From Flavobacterium sp. (lineage in GTDB: Bacteria; Bacteroidota; Bacteroidia; Flavobacteriales; Flavobacteriaceae): a DNA stretch of 64,000 nucleotides. The notes beneath the pieces were generated by a model that worked only from the letters and a program-made list of their open reading frames with translations, was not told the DNA's origin and did no database searches. The translations under genes and the position numbers were made by a program. Below, in pieces: positions 33,625-42,223 of this stretch. The stretch is from assembly GCF_035195345.1 (NCBI RefSeq), contig NZ_CP136574.1, positions 930,001 to 994,000 on the forward strand. The letters are read 5' to 3'. Each line of letters starts with the position of its first letter. The first letter of the stretch is position 1.

Positions 33625-36090
33625 ATGAAACAACAAATTACTTTACTCCTACTGGTTTTTACCACCATTTCCTTTGCACAAATAAAAGGAACCGTTAAAG
33701 ATAAAGAAGGAAATCCATTACCCTTTGTAAATATTTATATTGAGAATACTTATATAGGTACTACTTCTAACGAATTAGGGAAATATGAATTAAATACAAC
33801 TGAAAAAAACAATGTGCATTTGATTTTTCAGTATTTAGGATTTAAAACACAAAAACAAATTCTTAACATTTCTCAATTTCCGTATGAATTTGATGTGGTT
33901 TTAGTGGAAGAAGATTTTCAGTTGAAAGAAGTTGTGGTTATGAACGGAGAAAATCCAGCCAATGAAATAATCCGAAATGCTATAAAAGCAAAAAAGAAAA
34001 ACGCTGCCAAAACGGATAAATTTGAAGCTGATTTTTACTCAAGAGGTATTTTTAAAGCTAAGGATATTCCTAAAAAATTTATGGGCGTTGAAATTGGTGA
34101 TTTAGAAGGCAACTTAGATTCGACCCGTAGTGGTATCATTTACCAATCGGAAACCGTTTCTAAGATAAAATTTGAAAAACCTAATAATTTAAAGGAAGAA
34201 ATTATTGCTTCCAAAATTGCTGGTGATGATAATGGTTTTAGTTACAATACCGCCTTAAACACCAATTACGATTTCTATGGAAATTATGTTGATTTTGGGA
34301 TTAACATGGTCTCGCCTATTGCAGATAATGCTTTTACTTATTACAAATATAAATTAGAGAGCACTTTTTACGACGATAAAAACCAATTAATCAATAAAAT
34401 TTTGGTGACTCCAAAACGAGATAAAGAACCCGTTTTTGAAGGATATATTTACATTGTAGAAGATTCATGGGCTATTTACGGAATTGATTTAGACATTAAA
34501 GGTTACAGAATGCAACAACCTATTTTGGAGTCAATGAAAATAACCCAAAACTTTAGTTACAACACTGAAAATAAAATTTGGGCAAAAAACATTCAAACGT
34601 TAGATTTTAGTGCCGGTATTTTTGGTATGAAATTCGCAGGAAAGTTTACCCACGTATTTACTAATTATACCTTTAAAGAAGCTTTCGATAAAAAAACCTT
34701 TGGAAAAGAAGTGGTAACCTTTGCCGAAAATGCTAATAAAAAAGAAGAAACCTATTGGAATGAATATCGACCAGTTCCATTAACCACAGAAGAATCTACT
34801 AATTACATTAAGAAAGACAGTATTCAAACGATTAGAAAATCACAAGTATATTTGGATTCTATTGATGCTAAAGGAAATAAATTCAGATTACTTAAAATTA
34901 TTACAGGATATAATTATAAAAATTCGTTTAACAATTGGAATTTTAACTATCAAGGACTCACCAATTTGGGTTCTCTAAGTTATAATACGGTTCAAGGATA
35001 CAATTTAGACAGTGGGTTTTCCTATAGAAAATGGAATGAAGAAACAGGAAAATTCACCTCGATTTCATCTACCTTTAATTATGGTTTTTCTGAAGATAGA
35101 CTTCGTGTGAAAGGAAATTTCTACCATAGATTCAACAACCAAAACAATGCATATATTAGTTTAAATGGTGGAAGTGCAATTAGTCAGTTCAATCCGAGTG
35201 AGCCAATTAGTAATTTAGTGAATTCGGTAGCAACTTTATTCTTTAAAAACAATTATATGAAATTGTACAATAAAGAATTTGCAGAAATTAACTATGGAAG
35301 AGAGGTAGTAAACGGTATTTTCGCTTCCGGAAAACTGATGTACGAAAACCGAAGAGCCTTATTCAATACAACTGATTATACCATTATTAAAAGTGATGAT
35401 TTGTATTTTTCTAACGACCCTTTGCAACCTACAAATGAGACTTCAATTCCTTTTGTAAAGCATCATATAATGAAGGCAAGTTTAGGAACACGAATTCGTT
35501 TTGGACAAAAATATATTTCGCGTCCTGACGGAAAGATAAACATTCAAAATGATGATTATCCAATTGTAAGCTTCTATTACGAAAAAGCATTTGGTGCCTC
35601 TAACAGCAATTACCATTATGATTTAATTAGCGGAACCGTTGATTACAACAAAACCATCGGTAATAAAGGTGATTTTGGCTTACGCTTTAAAGCGGGTAAA
35701 TTCTTTAATGCTGATAACATCTCATTTGTCGATTATAAACATTTCAACGGAAATCAAACCCATGTGACCTTATTGAATAATTCTTTAAACTCATTTAATT
35801 TGCTTCCATATTATAGTCATTCTACAAATGATGCATATTTGGAAACGCATATAGAACACAATTTCAAAGGCTACATTATGAATAAAATTCCATTATTAAA
35901 TAAATTACAATGGAATTTAATTGGCGGTTTTCATCAGTTGAACATTCCTAACATGAAACCATATCAAGAGTTTACCGTAGGATTTGACAACATTGGTTGG
36001 GGTAAATTCAGATTCTTACGTGTAGATTATGTAAGAAGCTATCAAAATGGTTTTCAAGGAGATGGGGTGATGTTTGGGTTGAAGTTTTAA
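33625..36090 (+). CDS. DUF5686 protein with carboxypeptidase-like N-terminus
   Basis: An 821-residue exported protein: signal peptide (1-18), a carboxypeptidase-D-regulatory-like domain (about 19-95, KGTVKDKEGNPLPFVNIYIE in 20 residues), then the DUF5686 region. That begins near VVVMNGENPANEIIRNAIK and ends in a predicted barrel, FLRVDYVRSYQNG...GVMFGLKF. The layout resembles TonB receptors but without a plug, so a passive outer-membrane barrel is likely. Its role is unknown. Confidence 0.87.
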   Translation: MKQQITLLLLVFTTISFAQIKGTVKDKEGNPLPFVNIYIENTYIGTTSNELGKYELNTTEKNNVHLIFQYLGFKTQKQILNISQFPYEFDVVLVEEDFQLKEVVVMNGENPANEIIRNAIKAKKKNAAKTDKFEADFYSRGIFKAKDIPKKFMGVEIGDLEGNLDSTRSGIIYQSETVSKIKFEKPNNLKEEIIASKIAGDDNGFSYNTALNTNYDFYGNYVDFGINMVSPIADNAFTYYKYKLESTFYDDKNQLINKILVTPKRDKEPVFEGYIYIVEDSWAIYGIDLDIKGYRMQQPILESMKITQNFSYNTENKIWAKNIQTLDFSAGIFGMKFAGKFTHVFTNYTFKEAFDKKTFGKEVVTFAENANKKEETYWNEYRPVPLTTEESTNYIKKDSIQTIRKSQVYLDSIDAKGNKFRLLKIITGYNYKNSFNNWNFNYQGLTNLGSLSYNTVQGYNLDSGFSYRKWNEETGKFTSISSTFNYGFSEDRLRVKGNFYHRFNNQNNAYISLNGGSAISQFNPSEPISNLVNSVATLFFKNNYMKLYNKEFAEINYGREVVNGIFASGKLMYENRRALFNTTDYTIIKSDDLYFSNDPLQPTNETSIPFVKHHIMKASLGTRIRFGQKYISRPDGKINIQNDDYPIVSFYYEKAFGASNSNYHYDLISGTVDYNKTIGNKGDFGLRFKAGKFFNADNISFVDYKHFNGNQTHVTLLNNSLNSFNLLPYYSHSTNDAYLETHIEHNFKGYIMNKIPLLNKLQWNLIGGFHQLNIPNMKPYQEFTVGFDNIGWGKFRFLRVDYVRSYQNGFQGDGVMFGLKF

Positions 36091-36212
36091 TAGCTTACCG
36101 AAAGGCAGAAGCATTACAATTGATCTTACAGTAATTAATAGAAATATATTTGATTAATTTTGTAGCGTTAAAATTAATGTCTAATTTTACTATATAATTT
36201 ATTTTTGTAATT

Positions 36213-36437
36213 ATGAAAACACAAATCATACAAGACCACAACGGACATCCGACAGGAGTTTTCATTCCAATTGAAGATTGGGAAATTATTAAAAATGAAT
36301 ATCCAAATATTGAAGCAACTGAAAAAGAATTAGAACAATGGGAAAAGGATATTATAGACCAAAGACTAATGGCTATTGAAAAAAATCCCGAACTTTTACA
36401 GCCTATTGACAAGCTTTTTCAAGAACTTAAACGATAA
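36213..36437 (+). CDS. Orphan antitoxin-like protein (Phd/RelB type)
   Basis: A 74-residue protein beginning MKTQIIQDHNGHPTGVFIPI with EDWEIIKNEYP. This resembles Phd/YefM or RelB-type antitoxins of Bacteroidota, with an N-terminal DNA-binding strand-helix and an acidic C-terminal helix for toxin binding. No toxin follows: a terminator begins 20 bp after the stop, and then a convergent gene. It may be a remnant of a toxin-antitoxin pair or a solitary regulator. Toxin-free antitoxin genes can arise by toxin loss. Confidence 0.6.
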   Translation: MKTQIIQDHNGHPTGVFIPIEDWEIIKNEYPNIEATEKELEQWEKDIIDQRLMAIEKNPELLQPIDKLFQELKR

Positions 36438-36456
36438 TTTTAAAAACACTAAAGGA

Positions 36457-36486
36457 AGCACTTCAATAACAGAAGTGCTTTTTTAT
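36457..36486. terminator. Terminator between the antitoxin-like gene and TSUP gene
   Basis: AGCACTTC and GAAGTGCT around a 6- to 7-nt loop with A- and T-runs; it overlaps the stop of the minus-strand gene and serves both. Confidence 0.88.
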
Positions 36487-37250
36487 TTCAAAAAAACATC
36501 ATATCCAAAACGTAACAACGCTAATCCCACCACAATTAAAAAGAAGATTCGAATAAATCCGTTGCCTTTAGAAATGGCTAATCTTGCGCCTAACCAAGAT
36601 CCGGCAACATTACAAATTGCCATAGGAATAGCAATCGTCCAAATGATTTTTCCTTTCAAAACAAACAAGGTAATGGAGCCAAAGTTAGTAGCCAAGTTAA
36701 CTAGTTTTGCGTAGATATTGGCTTGCAAAAAATCGAACCCTAGTATGGCTATAAACGCCATAATTAATAAACTTCCTGTTCCAGGACCAATAAAACCATC
36801 ATAAAAACCTAAAAAAACACAAATTACACTCCCGTAAATATAGGTTTGCCTAGTGGTTAATTTATCAATTTGAAATTGACCAAAATCTTTTTTGAAATAA
36901 GTATAAAGTAATAACAAAATCAAAATCACAAAAAGTAAAGGTTTCATGAAATCGTTTTGCATTACGTTAAGTAAACTCGAGCCTAAATAAGCAAAACCGA
37001 AAGAAACAATTGCCATGACAAAAAACAACTTCCAATTGACCTTTGCTGATTTTAAATACTGATAAGCTGCCATACTTGTACCACTAAAACCTGGAATTTT
37101 AAGCGTTCCAATAATTGAAGCTACGGATATATTGGGTAATAAAATTAAGGCTGCAGGGGTTTGTATTAAGCCACCACCACCCACAATAGCATCAATAAAA
37201 CCAGCTATGAAGGATGCAATGCAAAGAAAAATGACGATGTAAGTTTCCAT
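36483..37250 (-). CDS. TSUP family (TauE/SafE) transporter
   Basis: A 255-residue inner-membrane protein with about eight helices and both internal repeats of the TSUP family: FIDAIVGGGGLIQTPAALIL in the first half and YDGFIGPGTGSLLIMAFI in the second. The family moves small anions, often sulfur-containing; the substrate here is unknown. Unlike the 122-residue relative at 7868-8236, this copy has full length. A long hairpin (37269-37310) separates it from murA upstream. Confidence 0.9.
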   Translation of the reverse strand: METYIVIFLCIASFIAGFIDAIVGGGGLIQTPAALILLPNISVASIIGTLKIPGFSGTSMAAYQYLKSAKVNWKLFFVMAIVSFGFAYLGSSLLNVMQNDFMKPLLFVILILLLLYTYFKKDFGQFQIDKLTTRQTYIYGSVICVFLGFYDGFIGPGTGSLLIMAFIAILGFDFLQANIYAKLVNLATNFGSITLFVLKGKIIWTIAIPMAICNVAGSWLGARLAISKGNGFIRIFFLIVVGLALLRFGYDVFLK

Positions 37251-37268
37251 TTTATAGTAATCAGTCCC

Positions 37269-37310
37269 AGTGTTCAGTCTCAGTAACGCTGCTTACTGCG
37301 ACTGAACACT
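37269..37310. repeat. Long CAGT-type hairpin between TSUP gene and murA
   Basis: Arms of 18 bp (37269-37286 and 37293-37310) with a single mismatch enclose the 6-nt loop CGCTGC. No T-run follows, so it is not a plain terminator. The arms contain TTCAGTC and CAGT units related to the repeats at 28489-28595. It could stabilise the murA 3' end or attenuate transcription. Confidence 0.75.
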
Positions 37311-37320
37311 GAACACTAAA

Positions 37321-38631
37321 TTATACTCTCACAATATTAGCTCCTAACGCTCTTAATCGTTCGTCGATGCGTTCGTAACCTCTATCAATTTGTTCGATAT
37401 TTTGTATGGTTGAAGTTCCTTTTGCTGTTAAAGCAGCAATTAATAAAGATATTCCAGCTCTAATATCTGGCGAACTCATTGTTGTTGCTTTCAATTGGGA
37501 TTGGAAATTATGTCCCATAACCACCGCTCTGTGTGGGTCGCATAACATAATTTTCGCTCCCATGTCGATTAATTTATCTACGAAGAACAAACGGCTTTCA
37601 AACATTTTTTGGTGAATTAACACATCGCCTTTTGCTTGTGTACAAACCACCAAAACAATACTTAACAAGTCCGGTGTAAATCCTGGCCATGGTGCATCTG
37701 AAACTGTTAATATAGAACCGTCGATATCGGTTTTAATTTCGTAACCCTCTTTATGAGCTGGAATGTAAATATCATCGCCTTTTCTTTCTAAGGTAATTCC
37801 TAATTTTCTGAATACATTTGGAATTTGACCTAAGTTCTCCCAACTTACATTTTTAATCGTAATCTCACTTCGTGTCATAGCCGCAAGACCAATCCAAGAA
37901 CCGATTTCTACCATATCAGGTAAAATTCGGTGTTCGCAACCACCTAAACTTTCAACTCCTTCAATCGTTAATAAGTTAGATCCTACACCTGAGATTTTAG
38001 CTCCCATAGAATTCAACATTTTACATAATTGCTGTAAGTAAGGCTCACAGGCTGCGTTATAAATAGTTGTTGTTCCTTCTGCTAAAACAGCTGCCATTAC
38101 AATATTAGCCGTTCCTGTTACAGAAGCTTCGTCTAACAACATGTAAGCTCCTTGCAATCTTCCATCGATTTCCACTCCGTAGAAATGGTCTTCTCTTTCA
38201 TATCTAAATTTAGCACCTAAGTTAATAAAACCTTCAAAGTGCGTATCTAAACGACGACGACCAATTTTATCGCCTCCTGGTTTTGGAATATATCCACAAC
38301 CAAAACGCGCTAATAAAGGTCCTACAATCATAATGGAACCTCTTAAACTTCCACCTTCTTTTTTAAAAGCTTCGGTTTTTAAGTAATTTACATTTACCTC
38401 ATCAGCTTGAAAGGTGTAATCACCAGGCCCATTTTTTTGAATTTTAACTCCTAAATTACCCAAAAGTGTAATTAATTTGTTAACATCTATAATATCTGGA
38501 ATATTAGTTACTCTAACTTTTTCAGAAGTTAACAAAACAGGACATAACACTTGTAATGCTTCATTTTTTGCTCCTTGAGGTGTTATATCTCCTTTTAATG
38601 CTATTCCTCCTTCTATTTTAAATGTTCCCAT
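37321..38631 (-). CDS. murA: UDP-GlcNAc enolpyruvyl transferase MurA (Asp variant)
   Basis: MurA catalyses the first committed step of peptidoglycan synthesis, adding enolpyruvate from PEP to UDP-GlcNAc in the cytoplasm. The 436-residue protein has the two-domain EPT fold with KNEAL (22-26) near the start, the loop PKPGGDKIGRRRLDTH and the later APWPGFTPDLLS. The residue at the classical catalytic Cys115 (E. coli numbering) is Asp121 here (codon GAT). Cys-to-Asp MurA keeps activity and is insensitive to fosfomycin in other bacteria. The gene is the last of an operon with DUF493 and DUF4290. Confidence 0.96.
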   Translation of the reverse strand: MGTFKIEGGIALKGDITPQGAKNEALQVLCPVLLTSEKVRVTNIPDIIDVNKLITLLGNLGVKIQKNGPGDYTFQADEVNVNYLKTEAFKKEGGSLRGSIMIVGPLLARFGCGYIPKPGGDKIGRRRLDTHFEGFINLGAKFRYEREDHFYGVEIDGRLQGAYMLLDEASVTGTANIVMAAVLAEGTTTIYNAACEPYLQQLCKMLNSMGAKISGVGSNLLTIEGVESLGGCEHRILPDMVEIGSWIGLAAMTRSEITIKNVSWENLGQIPNVFRKLGITLERKGDDIYIPAHKEGYEIKTDIDGSILTVSDAPWPGFTPDLLSIVLVVCTQAKGDVLIHQKMFESRLFFVDKLIDMGAKIMLCDPHRAVVMGHNFQSQLKATTMSSPDIRAGISLLIAALTAKGTSTIQNIEQIDRGYERIDERLRALGANIVRV

Positions 38632-38639
38632 GTAACTGC

Positions 38640-39341
38640 CTATTTTTTAAATGTATTTTTATTTTGATTGTTTTTGTTCAAATGTCCTTTGTTATTGTTG
38701 TTTTTCTTAATGATTCCAACTTTACTAGGACCAAATTGCGTTTTATTCGAAACTTTCTTGTTCACTTTCATTAAATCATGTGTATTCGAAAGTTCTTCGT
38801 TTGATTTCGAAAGATTTAATTTTCCACCTGAAAGTTCTAATAAATGTTCAAAAATTACCTCATCGGTAACCGTATCTTTATTCCAACTCAAATAACTTTT
38901 TTTCATGTGATTAGCAATCACTAACACTAAAGCATTCTTTAAATCGCTTTCTTCCCAACTATTTGCTACATCAATCATGTATTTGATGTTGTTTCCGTAA
39001 AAACGGTATTTAGGGAAATTCTGAGGATATTTTAAACGATCAGGTTTTTGAGTCAATATATCTTTTGATGGAATTGGATAAGGCGAATCTACATCTAATT
39101 TAAAGTCAGACATAATAAACAATTGATCCCATAATTTATGTTGAAAATCCAAAACATCTCTTAAATGCGGATTCAAAGATCCCATCACCGAAATGATATA
39201 TTTAGCTGCCTTATTTCGTTCTTCACGATCTTCAATTTCAGTAGCTTGGTCAATCAATTTCTGTAAATGTCTTCCATATTCAGGAATAATCAAATGCGAA
39301 CGTTCTGAATTGTATTCTAAATAACTTACTTCTTCTTGCAT
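38640..39341 (-). CDS. DUF4290 protein
   Basis: A 233-residue protein with the DUF4290 pattern (YLEYNSERSHLIIPEYGRHL; AKYIISVMGSLNPHLRDV), mostly helical in the first 180 residues. A low-complexity basic tail rich in Asn and Lys ends it. The function is unknown. The adjacency with murA (8 bp) and DUF493 (7 bp) is conserved in Flavobacteriia as far as I recall, which hints at a role linked to cell-wall synthesis or RNA binding through the tail. Confidence 0.88.
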   Translation of the reverse strand: MQEEVSYLEYNSERSHLIIPEYGRHLQKLIDQATEIEDREERNKAAKYIISVMGSLNPHLRDVLDFQHKLWDQLFIMSDFKLDVDSPYPIPSKDILTQKPDRLKYPQNFPKYRFYGNNIKYMIDVANSWEESDLKNALVLVIANHMKKSYLSWNKDTVTDEVIFEHLLELSGGKLNLSKSNEELSNTHDLMKVNKKVSNKTQFGPSKVGIIKKNNNNKGHLNKNNQNKNTFKK

Positions 39342-39348
39342 GTTTATT

Positions 39349-39639
39349 TTATAATGAAATGATGCCTTCTATATCTGAAACTTCAATGTATTTATCAATA
39401 ACTTTTTGTGGGTTTGGCATAGTTACACTAATAGAAACACTAGTGAATTTACCCGTTTTAGATTGTTGTGTAGTAATTACAGCTCCCATATCATTAAAAG
39501 CACCTTCAACCTTAGCAATACTATGCGCATCGGAAGGCATGATAAATTTATACAAATACTCTGAAGGCCAAAGCGTTGAATTGGTTAACTCTTCTTTTAA
39601 TCTTGCGTAAAAATCTTCTGTTTTCTTATCCATCATCAT
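39349..39639 (-). CDS. DUF493 (YbeD-like) protein
   Basis: A 96-residue protein with the DUF493/YbeD ferredoxin-like fold: YLYKFIMPSDAHSIAKVEGAF (in parts: KFIMPSDAHS, VEGAF), then SKTGKFTSVSISVTM, with a beta-alpha-beta layout. It resembles small ACT-like regulatory domains, but no ligand is known. Three Met codons in a row make the start ambiguous; MDKKTED from 39633 is likely. First gene of the operon with DUF4290 and murA, divergent from the ATPase gene. Confidence 0.85.
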   Translation of the reverse strand: MMMDKKTEDFYARLKEELTNSTLWPSEYLYKFIMPSDAHSIAKVEGAFNDMGAVITTQQSKTGKFTSVSISVTMPNPQKVIDKYIEVSDIEGIISL

Positions 39640-39710
39640 TTCGTAATTGGAAAAGCAAATATACTTTTTTCTGTTTAGAATTATATTGTAGTAACTTATA
39701 AATTTTTAAG

Positions 39711-39741
39711 TTGATTAGATTTTTAAAAAAACTTACTTTTG
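39711..39741 (+). promoter_or_regulatory. Promoter of the ATPase/recQ/fmt region
   Basis: TTG (39711-39713), 20-bp spacer, TACTTTTG (39734-39741). The expected start is about 12 nt before the ATG at 39760. An in-frame TTG at 39739 lies inside the -7 box, so it is not the start codon. Confidence 0.8.
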
Positions 39742-39759
39742 CGCCTTAGAATTTCCAAT

Positions 39760-40299
39760 ATGAATAAAGAAATTGTGGTTTTAATTGGTGGACCAAGCTC
39801 TGGAAAAACCACGTTAATAGAAGCTTTAAAAGAAAAAGGACACACTTGTTATCCTGAGGTTTCCCGTGAAGTAATTCGCGAGGCGCAAGAACAAGGTATT
39901 GAACAATTGTTTCTAGAAAAACCTCTTTTATTCAGTGAATTACTCCTTGAAGGCAGAAAAAAACAATTTCAAGAAGCTTTGAATGAAGAAGCAAACATCG
40001 TTTTTTTAGATCGTGGTATTCCAGATGTTTTAGCATACATGCATTACATTGGCGATTCATACCCTTCTTTTTTTGATAAAGCTTGTCATGACTACAAATA
40101 TACTTCTATTTTTGTTTTACCACCTTGGAAAGAAATCTATATTAGTGATGCTGAACGCTATGAAAACTATGAACAAGCCGTTTTAATCCACGAACACTTG
40201 ATGGAAACCTACAAAAACTATGGTTATTCGATTACAGAAGTTCCTAAAGATACGGTTGAAAATCGCGTAGATTTTATTATGAAACATCTTGCTCAATAA
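39760..40299 (+). CDS. AAA_28-type ATPase/kinase
   Basis: A 179-residue P-loop protein: Walker A GGPSSGKTTL at about 9-18, Walker B-like ANIVFLDRGIPD at about 82-93, and a Tyr-rich helical lid. The layout matches AAA_28 (PF13521), which includes small nucleotide or metabolite kinases. The substrate is unknown. The start at 39760 follows the mapped promoter by 18 bp. RecQ follows after 37 bp on the same strand, with no terminator between. Confidence 0.85.
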   Translation: MNKEIVVLIGGPSSGKTTLIEALKEKGHTCYPEVSREVIREAQEQGIEQLFLEKPLLFSELLLEGRKKQFQEALNEEANIVFLDRGIPDVLAYMHYIGDSYPSFFDKACHDYKYTSIFVLPPWKEIYISDAERYENYEQAVLIHEHLMETYKNYGYSITEVPKDTVENRVDFIMKHLAQ

Positions 40300-40336
40300 T
40301 TTTTTTGTATTTTAGTGTTTCTAAAAGCCTTATAAC

Positions 40337-42223
40337 ATGTCTGAAGCCCTACAAATTCTTCAAAAATATTGGAAACACGATAGTTTTAGAGAACCTCAAG
40401 AAGAAATTATTCAATCGGTTTTAAGTGGAAATGATACGTTTGCGCTTTTGCCTACTGGTGGAGGAAAATCGGTGTGTTTTCAAATTCCAGCAATGATGTT
40501 GAATGGTATTTGCTTGGTGATTTCGCCTTTGATTGCTTTGATGAAAGACCAAGTTCAGAATTTACAAAGCAAAAACATCAAAGCGATTGCCTTAACTGGT
40601 GGCGTTTCTCAAGATGAAGTAATTGATATTTTAGATAATTGTCAATTTGGAAATTACAAATTTCTCTATCTTTCTCCCGAACGTTTACAGCACGATTGGA
40701 TTGTAGAACGCTTAAAACAAATACCTATAAACCTTATCGCCATTGATGAAGCGCATTGTGTGAGCCAATGGGGACATGATTTTAGACCCGCATATTTAAA
40801 AATATCAACTTTAAAAGAGCACTTCCCTTCTACTCCATTTTTAGCATTGACCGCTACGGCAAACAAAAGAGTTCAAGAAGATATTTGCTCCCATTTAGCA
40901 TTAGTCAATCCAAAAGTATTTACCAAATCGTTTACAAGAGAAAATTTAGCGTACCATGTAATTAAAACAGAAGATAAACTTTTTAAAGTCCAACAAATTT
41001 TAACTAAAAATCCGCAATCTTCTATTATTTATGTTCGTAATCGTAAATCGTGTATCGAAACTTCACAACAGCTAAGTCAATTGGGCTTTACTTGCACCTA
41101 TTATCATGGGGGATTACCTTCCAAAGAGAAAGAAAAAAACATGCAATCATGGCTAGAAAATAAAGCACAAGTTATGGTGGCTACGAATGCCTTTGGCATG
41201 GGAATCGACAAACCCGATGTAAAAACGGTGCTTCACATTCAACTTCCAGAAAATATTGAAAATTACTATCAAGAAGCAGGAAGAGCCGGTAGAAATGGTG
41301 AAAAGGCCTTTGGAATTATTGTTACAAATACTAGCGATATTGATTATACAAAAAGACAATTTATTGATGTCTTACCCAATAAAAAATTTGTGCGTGATGT
41401 TTATGTAAAACTTAACAATTATTTCAGAATTGCTTATGGAGAAGGGTTTAACGAAAATTTCGCTTTTAATTTGAATCAATTTTGCAGTCATTATAATTTT
41501 CCAATTCTAAAAACGTTTAATAGCATCCAATTTTTAGATCGTCAAGGCATTTTAACCTTTCAAAGCGAATCTACTGAGAAAATCAGTCTTCAATTTATTA
41601 TTCCTAGTAAAGAAGTCATTCGATACATTAGTTTGCATCCACATGATGAACCAATAATTACTAACATCCTAAGAACGTATTCTGGCATTTTTGATGTAGA
41701 AACTACTATCAATCCTCATTTAATTGCTAAAAAATCAAATTGCACAGAAACACGTGTAGAGGAAGTTATTGATCAGTTAACTGCGAGCAACTGTATTGTT
41801 TTACATGCTAAAAACAACGATTGTAGTATTACATTCAATGAAGTACGAGAAGATGATTTAACGATTAATAGAGTAGCAAAATTTTTAGAACATCAAAATA
41901 ATTTAAAAGAAACACAATTCCAAAGTGTAGTACACTACATTACAAACGAAGATTCCTGTAAAAACAAGTTACTACTTGCCTATTTTGATGAAATTACAAA
42001 AAAAGAATGCGGCATTTGCTCCTATTGTGTTTCTCAAAAAAAAGCCAACCCAATAGAAAACACACAATCTATCATTAAATTATTGCAGAGAAAAGCACTT
42101 TCCTCTAGAGAAATTGAAAACCAACTTCACATTTCTGCAGAAGCGACTATCTTTGCTTTGCAATTATTATTGGAAAATCATACTGTCAAAATAAATTCAA
42201 ACAATCAATATTACCTTATATAA
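40337..42223 (+). CDS. recQ: RecQ-family DNA helicase
   Basis: An ATP-dependent 3'-5' DNA helicase for recombination and replication repair, 628 residues. Superfamily 2 motifs are in order: LPTGGGKSVCFQIP (motif I), DEAHCVSQWGHDFRP (II/RecQ loop), LALTATA (III), YYHGGLP (IV region), VMVATNAFGMGIDKPDV (V) and QEAGRAGRNG (VI). The zinc-binding part has CKNKLLL...CGICSYC. A winged-helix follows and no HRDC domain is visible. The stop shares one base with the fmt start (TAATG), showing translational coupling. Confidence 0.93.
   Translation: MSEALQILQKYWKHDSFREPQEEIIQSVLSGNDTFALLPTGGGKSVCFQIPAMMLNGICLVISPLIALMKDQVQNLQSKNIKAIALTGGVSQDEVIDILDNCQFGNYKFLYLSPERLQHDWIVERLKQIPINLIAIDEAHCVSQWGHDFRPAYLKISTLKEHFPSTPFLALTATANKRVQEDICSHLALVNPKVFTKSFTRENLAYHVIKTEDKLFKVQQILTKNPQSSIIYVRNRKSCIETSQQLSQLGFTCTYYHGGLPSKEKEKNMQSWLENKAQVMVATNAFGMGIDKPDVKTVLHIQLPENIENYYQEAGRAGRNGEKAFGIIVTNTSDIDYTKRQFIDVLPNKKFVRDVYVKLNNYFRIAYGEGFNENFAFNLNQFCSHYNFPILKTFNSIQFLDRQGILTFQSESTEKISLQFIIPSKEVIRYISLHPHDEPIITNILRTYSGIFDVETTINPHLIAKKSNCTETRVEEVIDQLTASNCIVLHAKNNDCSITFNEVREDDLTINRVAKFLEHQNNLKETQFQSVVHYITNEDSCKNKLLLAYFDEITKKECGICSYCVSQKKANPIENTQSIIKLLQRKALSSREIENQLHISAEATIFALQLLLENHTVKINSNNQYYLI

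Noticed and set aside
36095..36412. Minus-strand ORF across the antitoxin-like gene as its missing toxin
   Set aside because: Cys/Ser/Ile-rich antisense product without resemblance to RelE, ParE or other toxins.
39739..39759. TTG start for the AAA_28 ATPase gene
   Set aside because: The TTG is part of the -7 promoter box; the ATG at 39760 directly precedes the first P-loop strand.
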